The notes under the pieces: model-generated
Seen by the model: the letters and a program-made list of their open reading frames with translations, nothing else
The model's database searches: none
What the model was told of the DNA's origin: nothing
Program-made: the position numbers and the translations under genes
In this document: positions 33,410 to 47,310 of the stretch, in pieces
Position numbering within the stretch: position 1 is the stretch's first letter
Layout of the letters: each line of letters begins with the position of its first letter
DNA from: Stenopsyche tienmushanensis
Taxonomy: Eukaryota; Arthropoda; Insecta; Trichoptera; Stenopsychidae
Assembly: GCA_008973525.1 (NCBI GenBank)
Contig: WACJ01000263.1
Coordinates: 248,001-312,000 of the forward strand
Length of the DNA stretch: 64,000 nucleotides
Direction of reading: 5' to 3'

Positions 33410-34371
33410 CACTGAATGTATGTCTGTCTGTTCGCTATACAAGTAAGTTAGATATTATTAAATAAAAGGGAAATTCGACTCGACGAGGGTGTGCATCACG
33501 AACCGACCTTGTTTAACCCGATGGGAGTAATCGAGTATCAATAAAGTGCATAGCACTTTGTGAACCCAACGATGAGTACCAAGTAACGTCGCATAATCGA
33601 ATTATTCGATGCGAAAAAACAACGAAAGAAGCCGTTTCGGCAGGTAATATTAAATAGCGTTGTTTGTCCCGGAGATCAAATCAAAGGATCCCACGCAGTT
33701 GGCGTCGCTCAAATGGCACTCTCGATCGATGTCGTGTATGGGCGTAACGTGCTAAATTATTAATATTGTGAAAGCGCACGTTTTGAGTCACACTGTGCGC
33801 CGTCAAATTTGAAGAGGTATCGGAAAATAAAACGGTCTACATAAAAAAATTAATTATTCATACTGTTTGATTATCAAATAAAGTGCGTCGGAGCGGGGCG
33901 CTTCTCAAACTTTAATGCGATAAAAGTCAATTGGGGATCGACAAAATCGTTCGACAGCAATTTGCCTTAATAACTTTACGTTGGAGATTAATCTGTGTCA
34001 ATAGGAATATCAGCAGAGATGTTATTGACGTTGACTCCAATTAACCTCCGCTGATGAAAACGACACAGTTAATTACGACATGATTGTTGCGTAATCACAA
34101 ATTTATAATTCGCGTGCAATTCGATCGAGTTTGTCTTGTTTGGAATGGACGCGTTTCAGAAATTACAGTGACAGGTCACAAATAAAATAATGTACATGCA
34201 GCAGATTCGAAACATTTCGCATCCCAGTCATAAAATGAAGCGAATGTGTATATTTCGATGGTTTAGTCCAAATTTTTGCCGATTCGCTTCGGGTCAATCC
34301 CGCCGATGTTCACAGCGCAAAAGTGCGTTGTTTTCGTGTAAAAATTACATATGAAGGTATCGATTTAAATA
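33410..34371. other. Complex, relatively GC-rich non-coding DNA
   Basis: No repeats or convincing open frames are seen. Balanced base composition sets it off from the AT-rich background. It could be regulatory sequence for the candidate exon that follows, but nothing specific can be named. Confidence 0.3.
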
Positions 34372-34427
34372 ATGGGTTTAGTGGGCGCCGGCATTGTGCT
34401 GAGCACGTGTATTATTCAGGAGCTTAG
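34372..34427 (+). CDS. Candidate first coding exon (signal-peptide-like)
   Basis: ATG at 34372 is preceded in frame by a TAA at 34366, so it would be the true start. Eighteen codons follow, M-G-L-V-G-A-G-I-V-L-S-T-C-I-I-Q-E-L, with GC-rich third positions unlike the background. They end at AG|GTAAGAG, a near-perfect donor, leaving phase 2. The peptide is hydrophobic like the start of a secreted or membrane protein. No acceptor-linked second exon could be identified in the window, so the gene, if real, has a long intron or its next exon is too short to see. Confidence 0.3.
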
Positions 34428-37400
34428 GTAAGAGAGTCCAATTATGATGATGATCGACGTGTTTGTAACACGATACGTACGAAGCACACGTACAATTTGA
34501 GAAGCGCTCGCAGAAGTAAGGGTGCTTGTGTGTGGGGGAGTTCTTGCACCACTCAAATATGACTCGGAGTCACCCCCAAAGAATATAGACAGTAGCCGTA
34601 TTTGTCGTGGCTGCGCGATGGGAGGGTAACTAGACCTAACTCAATTGTATGAAGAAGGTATTGAATCGTCAATTCTTAATGTTGCTTACCTCGGAAGCGG
34701 CGCTGAGAACGCCTTTAACAATGTAAACCGCAATTTTGTTGATTTGTATATTTTCGCTACTGGGTGCCCCGTCATTACGCCGTCCAAATAAGGGAGACGA
34801 CGAAAAAATAAAAAAAAAACAAAAAAATAATGCGCCGAAATCCGGATTTATCGTTTTCGTACGTGAGAGAAATCACGAACAAAAGACATTATAGAAATCT
34901 ATCGCGAAATGAGCGAACAGCGAATCCTCAAACAGACGTCTTCATTCGGCTTCAATATACGCCAAATATCAAAATAATCATCCCAAGACCAATTTAAGAC
35001 AACAAATCAATCTATGCATAACATACGTTAATAATCGACTTTTAATAAACAGCATGAAAGTTTTTGAACTTTAAAGTGCCTTAACAAAATACACTGCGAA
35101 AACTACGTATATATACAGCCTTTAAAAGTTGATGTTTTTACAGATTTTTAAATTGTTCAAAAAACTCTCGATAAACTATGTTTTAAACTTTCACGTCAAA
35201 CTTTTTTCCAAGCCGAGTTAAAAAAATAGCACGATAGCATGGTATTCTTTCCAATATTCTTTTGCAGCAGCTGTGCCTTTTCGCCTTCGTATGTAATACA
35301 TAAAATCCTATGCAAAATTACAATATATTCTAATCAGCATAATGTAATCAGTATTCAATGGGAAAAATCAGAAAGCGTTATAACATAATCAAATTATTAA
35401 TTTATATGACAATCCCTTGGAAAAATAATATTTAAAGACCCGTTTGAAAGCTTGCAATAAGTGTTCTGTTAGTTAAGGGACGTTTCTACCTTGTTGGACT
35501 TAAAAGTGATCGATCTACATTTTTTTATGCGAAAAGTATTAAATATAGAATATTAATATTTAGTCTGTTGACTAGGCGATTTTTATTGAACATAAAAATA
35601 TTTTTTAAAGTTTGACAAAGTATAGTAGTGGGAGTGGAAGGAGCCACGTATTTCGCTACGCGAGCGATGACATTCTTCACTATGGAAGTCCTAAGTCCTG
35701 AACAAGTGATTTGCAGCAAAAAAATTTACATATTTTTACTTTGTATAATATTGTGTATAGCTTAGAATACAATTAAGAAGAAATATTGGAAAATAAAAAA
35801 ATAGTGAGCGATCGAAAAAAAGTTAGTTTTTTTACCAACATTTTTTTATAGTTTTTTGTTCGTTAAATAAATACTTTTTAATATTTTTGTATAATTGTAG
35901 TCTATACGATGAAGACGTTTATTATACACGTGCCTGCCAAATTTCATAAAGAATGCTCATCTAGGGCGTATGGGAGCACTTCCATGAGCTTGGAAAAAGT
36001 AGTAAAAACGTACTTAATGTTAGCATTGTATTGAATGCATTTTGTTCTACATTGTACTTTAAGAAGAAGCAATGAAATACAAGCTAAAAATCATTATTTC
36101 ATTGTTTTTGATATTCGTGTTTCAAATATCTTGCAATGTCGATTGGATAACCGAATTAATTCAATGATATAAAAAGCATTGTGTTCATTTGAAATGAAAA
36201 AATATCCGATTTGTTGTAACGAATCCAGATATTTAAAATGCATGTTATTCAGATACACAATATTGTAATTAAAAATAAATAAAAATGCTCGCAAATCATC
36301 AAGCTGAATGAGATAATCAGAGATACTTCATTATTAAATGGGAGTTATTTTGTCAATGCGTGGATTCCCAGTGCGGTTCATTTCGACCCCCTAAGGTCGA
36401 TGGGCCGCTCTGAGGGTCGATAATGTCGTAAAAGTAAGCAAATAATAAAACCGTATAAGAAAAATACTCACCCCTGCGCGTCTATTTGATCTCAGTCGAT
36501 AAACAAAATAAACGTCTGAATAATGTTCTAAATAATAAAAAAACATCAATTACTGTACTTTTATTTCGTGCGTATAAAATTTTAAGAATTCTCTCTTTTA
36601 TATTTTATGTTTATTAAGAAAATTTTTATGCCCGGATGACGTTACGAGTGCGCAAAAATATGTATTAATTCTGCAAAGTAGAGGCAAGACGTGATGAGAT
36701 TACTTATTGCCTAGTAGAAATTGAAATTATGCCCGTTAATTATGCAGACGATTCCGAATTAGAGTCAATGAATTAATAAATAACACGGGAGCTTATGAAG
36801 ATTACGGATAATGTATGGAGAATCTCGTGTTTTATTAGCTTTATATAACCCAATGACAGAGTCATAGCCCGTATTAGAGTTTACATGATGTAATAATTTT
36901 ATTTTACGATATTCGGAGTCGTGACTTTGGCAACACGAAACTAGCTCCTTCGCCGTTGATCCCTAATGAATTTGGGTAGATTCGGACGAAATATATTGCG
37001 GGATCAAAGTATTTCGTCTTCGAGACGCGTTCAGCAATATTAAGCGTTCGGCCAAAGGATTAAAATAAAAAAAAGCAATTTGTGCACCTCGTCGCTTTTG
37101 TGTCCCGCCGCCGTCGACAAATTTTTAGGCCGCAATGAATAATGTCCGGGTCATGATGAAAAAAGTTCTCCGGACAAGGGTGAGCAGGGATGCTGGGAAA
37201 TATTGCTTTCGATGGAGGTAAACTGTCATGGAGATTAACGCAAAGACACCGTAAACCTGTCCGTGGGCCGGAGAGCACGAAATACACGGGAGCGTCAATA
37301 TTTGTCAGCACTCTCTAATACACGGGTTCCTGATTGAAACGTGGACAAAGGTTGTGCGCGCTTCCGATTGTCAGAAATGCTAGAGATTTGTGGATACAAT

Positions 37401-40400
37401 CTACTCTTCGTTTTCAATTACCTCCGAACGGCCTCCTTCGACGGCGGATATTGAACGAAAGCATTAACGGCTCAGCCGATTATAAACAGTATTTAATTGC
37501 TCCTATCGGTCGAGACGCACGCGTTATTGCCCTCCTCCAAAGGGGGGTGGATAAAAATCGACAGTGTCAAAATTTAAACAAAGCAACTAGATAATTAAAA
37601 GTGGCAACCCCTCGAACTCGTCCGAGTCCACACTTGAAATAGTACCGCGAGTGGACCGTTAAAATCGTGTAGCAATTTTACGGTGAGTCCTTAATGGGCA
37701 TTAGTACATTTGTAAATATAAGGGATTCACAATGAGATACTTAAAACGTTCTTCAAATAGAAAACGTCGAGATTTAGGGATCTAGGGCGTAGAAATGGCG
37801 ATAAATTCGGCGTTCTAGTTAAAAGGAGGCAAAGGGTTAATTTAGATTGCAATTAAATTTCACGATAACCATTAGATGCTTCCTATAAAATGGAAACGAA
37901 GTCAATATTAATTCAAGTAATTAAAGTTTTATTGCTGGCAATTATTTTGAGGGCATTATGTTAAAGCACACCCAATTGCATATGACAATCGATCTGCACA
38001 CTAAAAGCGAGATAAAATCTAAACGTTACATCCTGATCGGTCTGTTCTTAAATAAAACCATTTTAAAATCAAATGGTGGCATTGAGGGTTAGATGTTCTA
38101 CCCTTAGGTCACCATGAGTGACTGAATAATTAAAATATAGTTTATATTCTATCTACAATTTCTGATGATTCGTAGAAAACAATGAGAAACATGGATTGCA
38201 TACTAGGATTTAAAACGATCCTGTATTTAACTCTATGAACAATTAAAAAATACGACTAATTTATAATCATAGCTGAGTATAACGATATTAGCAGAACATG
38301 AAGGATTGTATAGCGATTTGAATTTAAATGTAAACAATTTAGTTGTACAAATAATTGTGGTATTCAGTGTCTCCTTTATTTAATTATTGAGGGCTTGATT
38401 GAGCATATGGTTCCAAATAATATCCACCCAAGGATGTGATATGCATAATTATCACGTAATGTGTATTTAATACCTGCGTCGCTGATCGATATAATCATCA
38501 TTTGATGATATTCAATATACGTTTATGGCACACATATGGTTTATTCTTTTAAAAGGAAATCGGTTCAGATTCAGAAAAGCAACATTAGCCAAATCCACAG
38601 TAACTCAAAGATATGTATATTTGTTTAAGGGACGATAAAAATTAATGAAGCTCTATTTCATCGAATCGTTTTTATATGGGTTCAAAAAATAAAATTACCG
38701 GTTGGAACGCGATATGCGTATCGAACATGTGTGCGCATACGAGAGCCATTTAATAGCCGTTTTCAATTAACCCTTCAGGTGCATTATGGTCGTTAATGAA
38801 CTCCCCTACAGCTGCGTTCATCACGCATATTCAGTGAATCGATTCGCCGACAACGCCAAAAACAATAAAGACTGATCGTTTTGTGCGCGAAAAAAGAAGT
38901 AGTTTGACCTTTTAGAGCGCGCCCAATTTACATAATGACGGCGATGACGACTTTTCCGGACATCGCGGCCATAATTCATAGCCAATGGGCGAAATTGGAA
39001 GAGTGCGATGAGTCGATTATTGGGAGGCGGTCAGCGCTTAGTGCACGTGCACTTACGCATGCAGGTCCACGTGCAGGTACACGCACATCTAAGCCGCAGA
39101 GACGTTGCGTGCACCCTCCTCTGCTTCCTTCACCAGGACAACCATTATCCCCAGAAGGAAGCCCACGGGCGACAGACAAATGAATAAGGGAAAAAATACA
39201 TAAAACACCCCAAGCGGGGAGGCTCGTGTCACCGAACTTGCTCTCGATGCAGTAAGACCAAAGCGAAAAGCATTTCACTGCCGATCGAAAACAGAATACC
39301 ATCCGAAATAAAATTATTTTTAAGGCAGCAAATCCGCTCATTAGATATTTAAATTCCAATCAAAACTATTTAGACGCTTAATCGATTCCAATGTAAGCCT
39401 AATTGTGACAATGATGATCGTGATTGAACATCGAACGTGACCCATCATCATATTTTGAATCGAATATGAATCTCAGTTCAACGCACATATGCGTAGCACG
39501 ACGGGAATGTAAGCTACGAATATATAGATTTAATCATTATATTAGTTAATATTAACGTAACCCGATCGAAATGTGTTAATAAAATATTCCATAAATGAGC
39601 TCCAGCCCTTTTAAAATTGAATGAGAGCTAAATTAACAAATACGGAAAATAAAAGGAATGCACTAAAACAGTTCAGAATGCATTCGACAGTGATGCAATC
39701 TCGATACGTCGATCAATTTTCTGTTGGGCAATTTTTTTGAATCATCGATGAAAAATAACGTGCAATAAGCATTATTCGAATTGCGTGACAGTCGACACGT
39801 CCTATTTCAGCGTATTAATTAACAAAGTACCGATTTCATCCATAAAAACTTCACCACGATTCAATTTCAAGCGGCATTCACCTCAACGGGAAAATAGAGG
39901 AAGTGTACATAATGAAGACTGAGTTAATATGGAAGTCCATTATGAGGAACGTGACTCGATCGGTGACTCCGGGACCATCAAAGACGACTTTCTTCATCAT
40001 CGATTTATTTACTCACGTATCGATTCCGAGGGACGACTAATAAAAGAAATATTAATTTATTTCACTGTAGTACCATCTTTGTTTGGGTAGGGCGGACAGC
40101 GCCGGAGAGAGACGTATGGCGACAATTTGTATCACCGTGTCCTCTTCCTATTGGACCGCTACACATTAGCCGAACTCCTCGACTTCGAAGTGTAACAACT
40201 CCACAATTTCGTATCGAATTTCCTACAATAACTTCAATGGAAGATTTAAACTGTGTCCGCTGAGAGCTGATGAAAAATGATGATTACCCAGAGCGGCCAA
40301 ATGGACATTCCCAAATTCATAATTAAAATTTTCGTTTATGATAATGGGTATTGACTTCTAATGAAATCACTCTTGTGTATTAATGAAAATATGTGGAAAC

Positions 40401-43400
40401 GATTCGGTAGCAAATTAATAATGACATACATAGGTGGCGATTATACGTGAAAATTCGGCTGATAGGGTGGATAAACGACATTTTATGGGACGCTTCAAAT
40501 CATAATATATGAAGCATAATAAGGTCATGTCCAAAAATATTTCGATGAATATTTCGAATTAATATCGTTATTTATTAATGCATTCATAATCATCATTGAT
40601 GGATTGTAATGCAGAACGAATGACACTTCAATTAGTTTCAATTAAACAATATCTTCGATTGAATTCTGTCCTTAATCCGACTGCCTTGTCATATGAACTG
40701 CCATATTAAATAATGATAAAAAGCAATACGAAGATACAGATTTATTCATCGTCAAGTATCATAGTTCAGTTCTTCTATTTTAACGTCACTCAAGCAAATG
40801 TGTTCGTATGCGCATAGCATGTGCTATCAATCCAACGAAATATCAATGGAATACAATATGAAGATGGATCGTAAAATTTCTCATATTTGTTGAGAAAATA
40901 TTTTTAGCTTTTGCTTGGATGTCAGATTCGCATAGAATCGCCAGTCATACATCCAAACATACGGACAACATAAATACAATATTTTTTTTAGAAATTCCTG
41001 TCTAAATTCACATCATCCACAAGCCTTCCTCGCAGTTTGTGTCCATAGATATCCACTTCTTTATATTTATTTATATTACGAATTTCATTGCGCGATAGAA
41101 GGACGCTTCATGCCTATGGGAAATTGTCCGATATGTTTGAATTATTATCAAGTTAGAGCGAATTTTAGGGGGAACTAATGCACCCCCGGCTTGTATTAAA
41201 ATTGCTTGAAGATACAATAAAAACCATTTGTCAAATGCACCTGAATCGTTATATTATAGAATTTGACCTGGATTTCCAAAAAGAGGTCAAGATAGAATTC
41301 ACCAGTATTGAAATTGCTGAAGGTTGTAAACGGATTGAGTTGTATTATGCCATACAAAATTGCAGTGCGGAATATTTATCTCAACATTTTATAATAACTG
41401 ACATGGATCACATCCAAATGCAACTCATGAATGTGTTTTGGAAGAAATCTGTTAGCGATTCGACGATGCCAAGTTTTCGCGGACACAAACGAGACACTAA
41501 GCGAGGAATTTTAATGGTTTGTATTTAAAAAACGAAAGTGTCGAAAGGTAGAACATCCGTGTCGAGTTGAAAAACAATTTAATAAAATGGAGTTGGCTCA
41601 GTCCGAACGGCAAGGGTGCTAAATGGAGAGAGTGGATGTGGAAGGTGACGTAAGACACAAAAACTACATGAAAGCAGGAAATGTCCTGCTATGTATCACA
41701 AGGTCCGCCACCACTACCACCCAATTTAAGTGGAAAGAGTAATATTTGAAATTGGACCACAAAAACTTATGCCCTAGCGCCGCGTCCAATTTTTTCGCAC
41801 GCGCTCCCTCTCGAGGGGTAGGGGAATATCGTGAATATTAAATCGGGAGTGGTGCGACGGTGAAGAGGGTCCCGCGATGATATAAAAAACATGGAATCCG
41901 ATATGCGGTCACCCAATCAAGAAGAGCATTGCCATTAGTCCATAGCTTCTTTTTGGTGCACATTCCATGACTAAAAAATAGCAGATATATTCCTCCATTG
42001 TCCGGAGTGAGGCATCATCCACATCCGCCGGGGAGCGCTGATCCATGAATCTCACTAAAAAGAATACATGCATTGGACGTCTACATAGCTATTTAGCTAT
42101 TCTGCGATCTCAAAGATTGTACAACGGACAATTAGGCTACTTTTAGCACGCCAATTAGCACAAAATCCATCAACGGCAGTTGCAAGTAGAACTTAAAAAA
42201 ACTAAATTTGGATCCAATGATAAAATACCTCTTACAAATCCGACTCGGTACGATTTGATTGAAATACACGTAAATCAGCTCACCTGAAAATAAAAATAAA
42301 AATGAATTATTTAAATTGTACAGTAACTTTCATGTATGTAACAATTGATGGATTAAAAATAATTTAATATAGATTTGTATGTATGTCTGTTTATCTGTAT
42401 GTTTGTCTGTCAATCAGTCAAATAATATCATCATAAAACAAATTTAAACATATATTATACACAAAACGCATCAATAATTGTAAATTATATTCGCGAAAGG
42501 ACAAGGGAAAAAAAACACGGGATTATATCCGAAGCGAATCGGTGAAACAAGGCCATTCCAGAGTATGGGGAAAATCGCGGAATTTATCCCTCGCACAACT
42601 GTTCTACATTTCGTCTAAATTTGCATCGTTCCAGCACAGACTTTAGCTGCTGAAAATAAAAAGACTCTCAATATCCTATGAATCGGGAAGGTGAAATGCC
42701 AACGTGATGTGCTTTAGAGCAAAAACCTCAATCCAGTTAACCCATTGCTACGGACATTTCCGTAATGTTTTTTTTTCCAAACAAGATGAAATCAACAAAA
42801 AATACCAATAAAGGAAAACCGGCGATCGGAGACGACCAAAGCCACACAAATGAACCGGTTAATGAATTTCCAATGGCGACAACAGGATTTGCATGTATTT
42901 ACTCAATTTAAATTAAAATCAACAGAACACTCCTAAATAATCTAAGATTTAAGGAAATGAAATAAAGCGATAATATCAGCAAATGTCGATGATCTTTCAA
43001 GTGAAAATATGATTTTATTTAATCCAAATATGAAATTCCTCAAGAAATATTTGTAAATTCGACGTTCCTTTGCAATAAAAAAAAAACATTTCAATCTTTG
43101 AGATAAACAATTTAAATAACGAATTTCTTAGAAGGATGCTTGGAATTTTTCGCGTACAACCCAGTAATATTATTTTATTCGCTATCGTTTCCGCTTAACG
43201 GCATTAACTCCTTCGTTTCGGAGCGGGGTATAAAAAGGACATTAACGTGGCCTCGGAACATAGATATTTGGCATGTAATTCAAAAAATCAACGAGGCGAT
43301 ATTTTCTTTGCACAATGCAAAGAATTGGGAATTCGATGCGGTCCATTGCAGGATAAACGCCTTTATAATTGACGAAATGATCATCAGGTACAATACCACG

Positions 43401-43892
43401 TGAAAATTAATATATTTTTTAATTGCGTCCAAAACGTATATATAATACAAGTCGGAGGCCTTTTTGAATTGAACTTGCATTTAGTTGAAATACTGCTTCA
43501 TTATCGCCGCTATGAACTAATGTGGAATCAACGTACTCTCAAATAACTTGTAGTATTTGTTCTTCGTTAGGAACTTCAACTGTCAATTTTGCAAATATTT
43601 TCAAGAGCTAAAGTTTTAATGACCAATTGCATGAAACATATGGATAATATTGGAATGCAATTTGGTCATATTTGAGTTTAATGCTATTGAGTTTCTCACA
43701 TTTATGTCCGACATTATGTTTTCAGTATTAGCGTTTAATTATATCAGCTTCGAATGATCAAAATCCAGATTTATAATTTATCTTGCATTTACGTCAGAAA
43801 TAACTTAAAAAGTTTTTGAATTGGTAAATAAATAAATGATCAGAAAATTTGTTTTATTCAATCTTTTGAACCACCAGTCTGTGCTTTAGATG
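34428..43892. other. Long region without recognised genes
   Basis: This holds alternating AT-rich and complex GC-richer blocks (34500-34900, 36950-37700, 38900-39200). Two CACGTG palindromes occur 24 bases apart at 39044 and 39068. An orphan AAAGGGTTAA at about 37832 and TTAACCCTTCAGGTGC at about 38766 look like TTAA-type element ends that do not pair with each other. A 116-codon frame at 41178-41528 has ordinary composition but no support. Confidence 0.4.
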
Positions 43893-44585
43893 TACTATTC
43901 GAACCTCTTTTTGTGCGATTTCGAAGTTATGCGGTTTTTTTAAAAACAATTTTCTCTTTTTTTAATTTCATAAAGATCGAGATATTTTGGATAAAATAGG
44001 AAATAAATCATCAACACTAACAGAAATTTGGAAAAAAAATTATAATTAAGGACTGTGTAAATCATATTGCATCTGATGTCGCTGAATTACGACCACGACC
44101 TTTATTCTGGTTTAGATTTTTGTAAAAAATTATTTTAGTTTTTTTTCATTTTTCCAATGTTTCGACTTTTAAAAATACACTCTCCAAAGGAATTTCCAAA
44201 ATTTCAACTACTTATGGAGTTATAGCTATTTTAGTGACGCGGCAACTTGACCGGTCCTACTACAATGAAATCTTTTAACGCGTTTTTCTCGAAAATACTT
44301 TTTTCAACGCGGTTGACATCATATCTCAAGTTATAATCTATTAATTTTCTTCAAACTGGGTACAAATCTTTTCAAAAATGTTATTTTTTATTGCCTTATA
44401 GTTTTCCTGTTTTTTTTATTAACTTTTTTTATGCGATTTTGGATATATTTTATATAGTTGTTTTAAAGTTATGCGATATTTAAAATCCATGAAACGCATC
44501 TTCACTTTTTCTATGTAAGTCATAGTTTTTTTGTGCGATTTTCCACGAAACGCATCTACCGCACAAAAAAAAAGGTTTAAGTGTA
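43893..44585 (+). mobile_element. ~690-bp TA-flanked non-autonomous element, copy A
   Basis: The left end ...CGAACCTCTTTTTGTGCG and the right end CGCACAAAAAAAAAGGTTT-AAGTGTA are inverted relatives; the consensus outer end is TA-CACTYAAACYT then TTTTTGTGCG. The interior is shared base for base over long runs with 55436-56166 (for example ATTTTGGATAAAATAGGAAA and ATCATCAACACTAAC). No coding capacity is present. TA boundaries plus CACT-type ends suggest a Tc1/mariner or pogo-type non-autonomous element; the family is unnamed here. Confidence 0.65.
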
Positions 44586-46948
44586 TATTGTACTAAGCAT
44601 TGGTAAAATTTTTGGAAAGTATTACAAATAGACAAGAAAAGTGATGGAAACAAATTTGTGAATCATCCTTACGAAAATATAGAGATCTTGACTAATGTGA
44701 TGTCATCGGAATTTGTCTGACACAAAGATTGAACGTACTATAGGGATAATATTGAGGAATACGAAGATCAAATGTTAGTCGATTCGGCTAACACAGTGTG
44801 CATTTTGTGTTGTTTCTTTTTAAAAGCTAGAGTAAAAATCATGCTGATTGTATATTCTATACAAATTTGATTCATTTCTAAAAAATATCATGTATATTAT
44901 TTTATATATGGGGTTTTTCTTTGAAAAAGCCTTATTTTGAGAATACACTGCATTTATATCAATGAGTATACGCAACGAAGAAAAAAAACTTATGTAAAGT
45001 GGAACATGAGTTTATGTAGTCAGGCATGAGCATAAATGGTTCGTCCGGGACGCATTGCAGAACATGTTGATTAATATTACACATATAGGCCATAACAGCG
45101 GAATATAGGAGGATATGGAAAAGCAAGATATAGGACAGCCGTTTCGACTGATACGTTCCGGGCTCCGGAACAAAGGAAAGCAGATGCATTTTTTCTTAAT
45201 AAATCACTGAATCCTCCAAGCGGGTTAACGTCTTCCGAGGGAGAAATATGGCGGATTTTCAAAACGAAGAGTTGGTATCGCCAGGTAAAAGAGGCGAACC
45301 AATCTTGGCGAGTAAATATTGATCCGGCGGAATATGAACCCGGGCCCGCGGCGTGCTAGCCTATCAATAAACAACACGACTCACAAATCACATTACCAAG
45401 GGACAAACAGAAGATAACAAAATACCAGTAATGGGGAGAGATGGGACAGAGAATACGAGAAAAAATATTTTCTAGTCATTATGCTCCTACGGTTAGTGCG
45501 ACGAGAGTGAAATATACGAGAGCGTGGCGACTATCGTGGGATTCAAACGAAAGACATCGTCGATCTAATCGATTTATTGCCGAAATGTAACATTTCATTC
45601 GTCTGCACAAGAAAAATACGCAGCCGGAACGGAGGGGGAGCAATTAAAATCGTCTGATATGAGCGATGACCTTTTTTAAGAAAAAGGTACACAGAAACGC
45701 CGGCCTGATCTGACAAAAGCCAGTTTCTTTTGCTCGCTTGTTTTTCACTCTTACTGTGCCCGTTTCCTGTTTGTCTTGGCTGAAAATATAAAGAAATGGC
45801 CTGAGACAAAACAAAACTACGCATTTCGAAAGCATTCTCTCTTTGAGAGGCGCAAACGCGTTCCGTTCTTGTGCAAAGAACAAAAAATACAACAAGCGCG
45901 AACGGGTTGAAAACTTGAATCTCGGATGTAATTGCAAATTCTGAATAAGCAATGGGAAAACTTTTGCATTTTTTAAATATTCATACATCGCAGATTTTTC
46001 ATTGGCATTGACATATAAAAAACGATCAAATACTCTGCATGAATCTATTTAATTGACTCAAAGTCAAATGTTATCATATTCAGATAACCACTCCATGACA
46101 CTATTGACCAGTCAATGAATACTGCAAAAACAGACCTAAATATTTAATGAATCAAATTTAATCATTAATTGAGGATTATGTCAACACATTTTTTACATTT
46201 CACAATCATATCTGAATTTCACAAGCATCACGCAACGATTCGTAAACGAAACATATGAAAGCTTGAAATTCGATATTAAAATGCATTCAGCAAAACGTTA
46301 ATAGGATTACGGGGACGTTAATGTGTTACACGAGGCATTAGTAATAATTCCTTGAATAATCGATTCAATAGGAACGCATGTTTAACATGAATGACGAATA
46401 TAACGCTGCATCAAATTATCAAGGGATGTGACAAAGCGATCATAGCAAAAAATTGGCATTCAGGTGACTATTCTGCAATGGATTCACATGGAACTAATGA
46501 AGATACACAAATTAACAAATTCATGTGTTAATATCCGATTATTATGTGAACACAGCCGAAGTCTGTCGTTATTCGAGCGAATTTCGGCAAAAAAATGTTT
46601 TAACATAATCGATTTAACAGGACGTCGAACAACATCACGTACAATTTAATATTATACAAAATGGGGTCAAATAACTACGATGAAAACGATACATTGAAAA
46701 TTGTCCGTAGGCAATGTGTTTTCCGTTATCGGATAATAAAGTTGAGAGCATCGCACTAAATTAAAAACGCACTTAGCAAGCTCTCAGCGGATTCGACAGT
46801 TAACCCATTTTATGATTGTGACAAACTGCGTTTGCACATTATCGATGGGAATTATTCATTACCCGGGAAAGATGTGCGACCGAACGACGGGATGATTGAA
46901 GCATGTCCAGAGCATTATAGCTGCTCGGATTTATCCATTAAATACATG
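44586..46948. other. No gene recognised
   Basis: AT-rich to about 44950, then a complex, GC-richer block (45000-45950) with overlapping open frames on the minus strand that have no recognisable domains. Confidence 0.35.
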
Positions 46949-47015
46949 TACAGCGTACTCTCGATTATCCGGGTGCAGATTATTCAGTTTGCGGATTATC
47001 CGTGCCTGGAAAATA
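46949..47015 (+). repeat. Tigger/pogo-like terminal sequence
   Basis: TA-CAGCGTACTCTCGATTATC then CGGG, with a second GCGGATTATCCG about 40 bases on, resembles the duplicated GATTATCCG motifs in pogo/Tigger termini. No opposite end or transposase was found nearby, so it is a solo or truncated end. Confidence 0.4.
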
Positions 47016-47310
47016 TTATTTAAAAAAAATGGATACTCTGATAATAAAGCCATTCCTGAATAGTACTTAGGTGTTATATACACAGATCAATACTAAAGAA
47101 ATAATACTTTTTAAAGCCAAAGGGTTGATGCTAGTATATTATCTACCAAAACGAACGCCTATTCTCATTTTTAATTACCTTGGTTTTTAAAACAACCGAG
47201 CAAGAGTTTAAGAAATCTTGTTATAAGAAGCAGAAATCAAATCAAGAGTAAGATTGTGGAAATGAACCTGGGGTGATAAGAGCGATACACATGGCTTGAT
47301 TACTAAAACT

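Noticed and set aside
38935..39183. 82-codon plus frame starting M-T-A-M-T-T-F-P-D-I in a GC-rich patch
   Set aside because: The opposite strand is open over the same interval (127 codons), there is no donor in a good context, and the frame is rich in repeats of GTGCA.
41178..41528. 116-codon plus-strand open frame with balanced composition
   Set aside because: Reads protein-like but matches no family I know and has no flanking splice or promoter evidence.
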